Under the pieces are notes generated by a model. It was not told the DNA's origin, searched no databases, and saw only the letters and a list, made by a program, of their open reading frames with translations. The position numbers and the translations under genes are program-made. From Homalodisca vitripennis (Eukaryota > Arthropoda > Insecta > Hemiptera > Cicadellidae), in NCBI RefSeq assembly GCF_021130785.1, contig NC_060207.1, positions 189,804,001-189,868,000 of the forward strand: a stretch of DNA of 64,000 nucleotides, written 5' to 3'. Positions within the stretch are counted from its first letter, which is position 1. Every line of letters starts with the position of its first letter. Below are positions 58,651 through 64,000 of the stretch, one piece after another.

Positions 58651-60565
58651 AAATGACCAAAATCTTTTTTATTATTTCAAATCAACCATAGTCATTAATA
58701 TATTTTAAACAAAGAATTCTAAAGATATCTTTATTAAAAAAAGTCTTCAGTTCATCACTGTAAACTCACCAGACTTTATAATGAGGTAATGAGTCCGTCC
58801 TTTGATTTAAATCTCCATTTAAGCAACGCTCTTATCTTAGGAATAAACTTTCCTCATTTCCCTTTACGAGTCTGCGTATATTTTGTCTTTATTGTTATGT
58901 AGGAAAGATCCTGAGACAGCTCTACATAACAAACCAAACCTACTGTATATCTGCCGTTGTATTGCTGATTCTTTTTCCTGCATACAATACTGGTTAGTTA
59001 AATATATTTTGTATACTAATCTGATGAAATAAGCTAACAATATTTTTTTTGCATAAGAAAACATTATTTATAAACTACAAAGAAAATCAGTCATCCATTC
59101 ATTGTGCTTAAGATATGAATTATAAATTGGACACAAGTATATAATTGGAAGTTGGTTTTACTTTTTATAATGTACTTACGACTTAAAAAACTTCAACTAA
59201 AGTATATTATTGACATACTGTTACACGAATTTATAATACTGTTTCCAGTCCATTCGGCTTTTACATTCGATCTATTTCCACATTTTTCAATATAGAAAGT
59301 TGCTCGTGTACATCAAAACTGTTAAAAATGAAATATAAAATGTCACTTAACATTTGCCTTGCTCAAGTTATAGACACATACCAATAACTTGGAATATTTC
59401 AATTTTGTATATCTGCAGTATTCTACTCTGAGCCATTGGCGAACTTGATATCAAGTTCTTTTGAGATTTTTTCAAATTGATCTCTGGTATGGTATAAAAT
59501 GTTGACATGTTCCTCTTAAAGCGCCTTTTTGAAATTTAAATATCCACGCTTATGAGTTTGCTTCATGAGATATTTTATTTTATGTTTACTGACAGTTTTT
59601 TCATGAAGATGCTTTTCTTTTAAGTATCATATAACCGGAATGGAACAGTTGATTGCATATGCACTCTCTTTTCTTAAAATGACTTCTAAATATCTGAATG
59701 TTATACTAACGATGAATTTGGTTTGTTTGCTTTCTTGATGAATTCCCCTCGGTATTCACATGGAATATAACTTAGAACATCGGGATTGAATAGATATTAG
59801 AAGTTCTAGGATACGGCATGAAGTAGTAAGAATTGAGAAGGAGCAAAGATAGGGATATTTTAATTACTATGATACTTGGGAATATTTAGATATGTTAAAT
59901 TTCCAGATAATAATATGTCTCTTTTCGTACGGAAAAGAACCAGAGGAAACCTACATAAAGATTCATATCTATATGGGGTTTTCTCCATCGACTACAATGA
60001 CAGCGGTGCCAAAGGAAATTTGAGTTTTGTGTTAGACATTGAGATATCGCTCTAGGTGGGTATTATTTGGAATATAATTTCAGAACGATTGAGGCAGGAG
60101 ATTGGGTTCTTCTCATATCCGGTATTACGAAACTTACATGCTGCTGGAAATATTTCTGTATATGTCTGCAAAATTATCCACAAGGAAGCCTGTGGAACAT
60201 AATGTAGTGGAAAGAGTCGGTATTAGTTTTGGCGGAGGAGTTTTATTCCAATAACTATCATTTTAATCAGGAATGCTGAGGAAATATACTGTTTTCCGAG
60301 TTCCGAGAAACCATTTGGAATCTATCTTCAAGCAGTGAGACAGGACTGAGTGGAAGGATAGGAACTTATGTAATTATTGAACAACAGACTTTGGTTATGG
60401 CAAGGTTTCGTCATATTTCCAAATAACAATCCCTTTTGGAATTTGCAAATATATAGTTATAGAGAATGCAGACAAAGGAATTTCTTATGAATAAAGCTTC
60501 ACAAGCATTTCTAAACAAAAGTTCCCTTGGTTTTACATTAAAGTATTTATAAATAAATCTCTACT
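58651..60565. other. AT-rich presumed intron, no feature seen
   Basis: Long stretch of single-copy-looking sequence with no open frame of note. Segment 59790-60440 is richer in G on this strand than its surroundings, but it yields no protein match by eye. Confidence 0.5.
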
Positions 60566-60752
60566 TAGGTAACCGGATCAAGCAACTTCGAGCGTGGTTG
60601 CTGCTTGGATAGGTGACCGCTGAGCGATCCAGTCCTTGCAAGCAGCCCGCATGCCCGGTCGTTGGTGGTGGTTCGGAAGCCGTTGGTTAAGTGTTGGAGA
60701 GAGCTTCTTAGCCCTAACTTCGTCTATTAAAACAAGACATCTTTACTTTTTA
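60566..60752 (+). mobile_element. 5S-rRNA-derived SINE, copy 2 (5'-truncated)
   Basis: Starts within the 5S-like head (ggtaaccggatcaagcaact) and keeps GGATAGGTGACCGC, the gcgatccagtccttgcaagc body and the acaagacatctttactttt tail shared with the copy at 27.4 kb. It lacks about 40 bases of the head and an internal segment present in copy 1 (around 27560). The open frame overlapping it (60636 onward) has no independent support. Confidence 0.8.
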
Positions 60753-63739
60753 CTTAATTATCAAATCGAATATTGCTTTATCCTATTCTTACCAAAACGC
60801 ATATTACATATATCAGGACTTTTTGTCCATAGACATAGAGCGTAATAGTCGTATAAAATTACATAACTTCAATTGCACGCAGATTCAATTCGCAGATAAG
60901 GTATCATGCCGTTAGACTCAGTAAATTTACACTACAAGTAAATTAATTACTTCTGAACCGTCAATATTATTTGCCAATTTCCAAAATGAAAGGATATAAT
61001 TATTTGGTTAACTGATTTTAACATCAAAGAGTGTGATGCGTTTTAAATGTAAAATAATTTTACTAATGTCCACTGGAAGGACTCTAAGTGATTCATAATG
61101 TTTCATGAATAACAAAGAATGCCATTTGCAGTGTTAGATGTGTAATCGTGTAATGTTAGTTGTAGGATACAGTCGTGTCGTGTATAAATCAAATAATTTT
61201 AGATATCAATTACCTTTATAAGGAGCTGACACTGTATTATTCATGTTCAAGAGGAATAAACGTTCTTCAGTAACTTTAATATTGGATTCTACCAACAATT
61301 TATCCGATATCAATTTTAATCTGTTTTATGTGCGTTCAATTCCATGAACTCTTCAATTTGTTTCTGTAACAGTTATTTTTAAGGTTTGTAGAAGTGAGAG
61401 ACCCAGATCACTTAATTCATCATTTCATAAATATTCTCTCTCAATCTATATATTCTTCAAGGCATTTTGTAAATGTTTATAGCAAAAGTTACATTTTAGG
61501 TAGAATTTCAAGATAAGTTGAAGTCTCCAAAGCTATGTATGAACATTTACATATTATGAAAATGAAGATAATGTGTATACCATTTAAAGTAAAAACGTTT
61601 CTTTTCTATAATAAGAAACTGATATAATGAATATGTTTATTATTATTATCTTCCACATATTTCTAATGACTAATGGAGAAGGTGTTAAAGTAGTCTGTGA
61701 GCGTATATCGAGTGAGTACATGTCGTGAATTTTAACAGAATACTCCGTGTATATTAAGTCAAATATCAAATAATAACAAAAAGTATTTACTATTTGTATG
61801 TAATACTAGGCATTATATGTTTTTGTTTAGATTAATATCATATTCTAAGTGTATTATTTCAATGTTTGAAACCTATATTTTACTTTTTAAAATAAAATGA
61901 GACGTATGACTAATGTTACCCGAGAAAAGTAACAAAAGTGGAGTCTAGTGTATATGTTACGTAACAAAACAAACAAGCAGTTTAATGGAACTGTAGCAGT
62001 CGTTTACCGTAATTTATGTACTCTTGAGTGCGCCTGCTTATATTGCTGAGAGCTTGTTTGTACATTCTGATGGTACACTTAACTGTGTTCCACAAGAATA
62101 ATTGAATGTTTTAGTGTTTATTGTTGTTTTATGTTGAAGTAGCGTATAATTTTCATCCGAGTTCCACTGTTCATATTCAGACTTTATTTCAACCTAATAT
62201 TTTTTTATTACCAAATTGGGAGAGTTTATGGGTGAAGGGTAAAAGGTGTCAGAGTTTGATCTTAGTTAGACAAAGCGCTACTTTAAATACTGTATATGAC
62301 CGCATTACATATAAATACCATCAACCTTATTCAATGTCGATTGTCCTCCTTTATTCTCTATGATAAGATCCTCGCACAGGCCAGACGGGCGGAATAAGGC
62401 TTAAAATTTGATCGGCCTCTCCTTTTCTGAAAGAAATGTTTGCTTTGGAGTAAAATTTTAGAAATAGGTTCGTTTTCACAAACCGCAATGTCGGATTTGG
62501 AGTATTTTGAATATTGTGAAAGAAACTCTGGGGGAAGTAACAGACGACTCTACAATTAAAGACAAATTCTTCTCTGGACAAGTAGAAATAAAAAACCCGA
62601 CGAAAAAGGAATGGAGTTTTGGTTTCTTCTGTAATCTGGTTTAATGTTTCCCTTTCCTTCTATGCAGTTTGTACTGTAAAAAAGAGATATTTTGGAAAAT
62701 TCTACTTTCTTAAGCCAGTTATAGGGCTTGAGATGTGCATATCGCTAACCATGGATGATTAATGGGTGGTTAACACACCTGGATAAGTTCCTGTCCTCTG
62801 CTATGTACAAAGCTCATCTTTGTGGATGTAATAGACATGTCTGTCACTGTCTACGAACGTCTACCAATAAAAATGAAACCACGATCTGTTAAAATAATAT
62901 ACGCATGCGAGAATCGTTCTTATAACATGGAAATCTTTTGAAAACCGATTACGGTCAGTATTACGGTCTTTTCATGAAAAAGATTTTTAAATTTAACCCC
63001 TTTAAATCCCCTTTTTTCCGGGACGCTTAAACTGTAATGTCTCACTAATATCCTATTCTGAATAGTAGTCACCACCCCTAAACTTCGTAATAAGTTTATT
63101 GTAATTAACGTCATATCAAGATTACATCTCTCAGTTATATTTTCTATAAATGGTTTTGTAAAAAATAAATGACTTAATTCTAATTTGTACTTTAATATAT
63201 CTTACGATTTATGACATATCTAATTTAACTAATATTATAAACTACTGTACTTAGGCACTAACTAATATAATTGATATACAACTTGATTTAATGAATATTA
63301 CCAAATTGAAAATTATTTCTATTTTGCTACCTATTATGGTTTTGTGCAGTGTTAAGAAGTAGCAAGTAACACAGCCAGCAAGTGGCTACTTCCAATTATA
63401 TTGTTAGGAAATTTATTCTGAAAAGTTTCCTTCAACTTATTTTAGAAGATTGATTCCTTTTCTAACTTTAAGTACAAAAGCAAAGAAAGAAAGCCTTAGC
63501 TATTTTTATTGGATACCACCACGTTAAGAACCCCATTTTACAGTATATTTAAGTATTAGAAAATTAAACCTATTTATTACAAAACACTTTGCTAATACCG
63601 ACCTTTCTAATATTTACATCGTACTTTTAAACTCAGTAATTTAAATTTGAAGACAGGTGTAAATTAAAGTTTTCATCAACACTATTTTTGAGAACCATTC
63701 TGAACGTTATTGTAATACGTCTTATTCATTTTGTTTCAG
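60753..63739. other. AT-rich presumed intron, no feature seen
   Basis: Only incidental short open frames (for example 62121-62363 and 62351-62581), without domains or paired splice signals. Confidence 0.5.
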
Positions 63740-63763
63740 GTTCTTCCTGCCAACGAACTTTAA
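63740..63763 (+). CDS. Candidate tiny terminal exon (speculative)
   Basis: A strong acceptor (cattttgtttcag, ending 63739) is followed by GTT CTT CCT GCC AAC GAA CTT TAA. In phase 0, the phase left by the 30468 donor, this reads VLPANEL then stop. An AATAAA lies at 63910-63915, about 150 bases later. AT-rich DNA makes both acceptors and AATAAA common by chance, and the implied intron would be about 33 kb. RNA evidence would be decisive. Confidence 0.15.
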   Translation, partial: VLPANEL

Positions 63764-64000
63764 ATCCGATTTGTTAATCTACTAGATCTTTTAATTAAAT
63801 ATTTAAATTTCACACCTAAATTTGGATAAAACTTTTTATTACCATTTATTAAAATTAATTGTTTTATTATTGGCCTTTCTTATTATATGTGCATGCTGAT
63901 ATGCCACAAAATAAAACTCTGCTCTCATCCAGTATTTTTTTGATCATTTGCACGAATCACCTGAAGATTAAAATTGCTCTTTTGTCATTTAAAAATTCAT

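Larger units (their letters stand above)
30469..63739 (+). other. Probable large intron of the 29.8-kb gene (end uncertain)
   Basis: The sequence after the donor at 30469 loses coding character immediately, with a stop reached about 20 codons on. It stays AT-rich, filled with transposon fragments and satellites. No confident plus-strand exon was found before the window ends, so the intron extends at least far downstream. The end given here is the only in-phase acceptor candidate I noticed and may be wrong. Confidence 0.35.

Noticed and set aside
1..64000. tRNA genes
   Set aside because: I looked for GGTTCGAATCC-type B boxes on both strands and found none with a matching A box and cloverleaf.

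Overview
This is a eukaryotic, strongly AT-rich, gene-poor stretch that looks like arthropod nuclear DNA, most probably from an insect. The reasons are: no prokaryote-like coding density; clear spliceosomal signals (a pyrimidine-tract/cag acceptor at about 29786 and a cag|gtaggc donor at 30468); and remnants of typical insect transposons (pogo/Tigger, mariner, a jockey/CR1-type LINE, a possible copia fragment, a Helitron-like sequence and a 5S-rRNA-derived SINE). The 5S-type SINE reminds me of sap-sucking Hemiptera such as leafhoppers, but that is recollection and was not tested.

Only one host protein-coding feature is well supported: a plus-strand exon at about 29787-30468. It encodes an acidic, Ser/Pro-rich, probably disordered protein segment with a nine-proline run, and its GC content is clearly above its surroundings. 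It ends at a good splice donor in phase 0, so the gene continues through a large intron. No later exon is certain; the best in-window candidate is a tiny terminal exon at 63740-63763. A CpG-rich island at about 22560-22830 could be the promoter or first exon, which is inference.

Layout: 1-8 kb is mostly unremarkable AT-rich DNA with one copy of a dispersed family (3521-4172) and a lone unit of a 106-bp family (3220-3345). 8-15.3 kb is a repeat cluster: a 109-bp array, a 409-bp MITE-like element, a 106-bp array, a pair of inverted dispersed repeats, and a 176-bp array carrying a perfect 14-bp palindrome. 17-18.4 kb holds a mariner end, a possible copia reverse-transcriptase scrap and a 200-bp CT microsatellite. 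23.3-24.6 kb is a decayed, 5'-truncated LINE. 27.4 and 60.6 kb carry the 5S-type SINEs. 37-40 kb has Helitron-like ends, a dispersed repeat and a 13-bp minisatellite. 44294-46622 is a complete but frameshifted Tigger/pogo element with matching termini and TA target duplication. 51.2-52.2 kb is a hairpin-bearing 97-bp satellite with dimeric higher-order structure.

I found no convincing new biological system. The most interesting leads are the two structured satellites, the hammerhead-like motif repeated in fragments of one dispersed family, the perfect X-box palindrome at 43455, and the open reading frame upstream of the apparent start of the host exon. All coordinates for decayed elements are approximate, because no alignment could be run.
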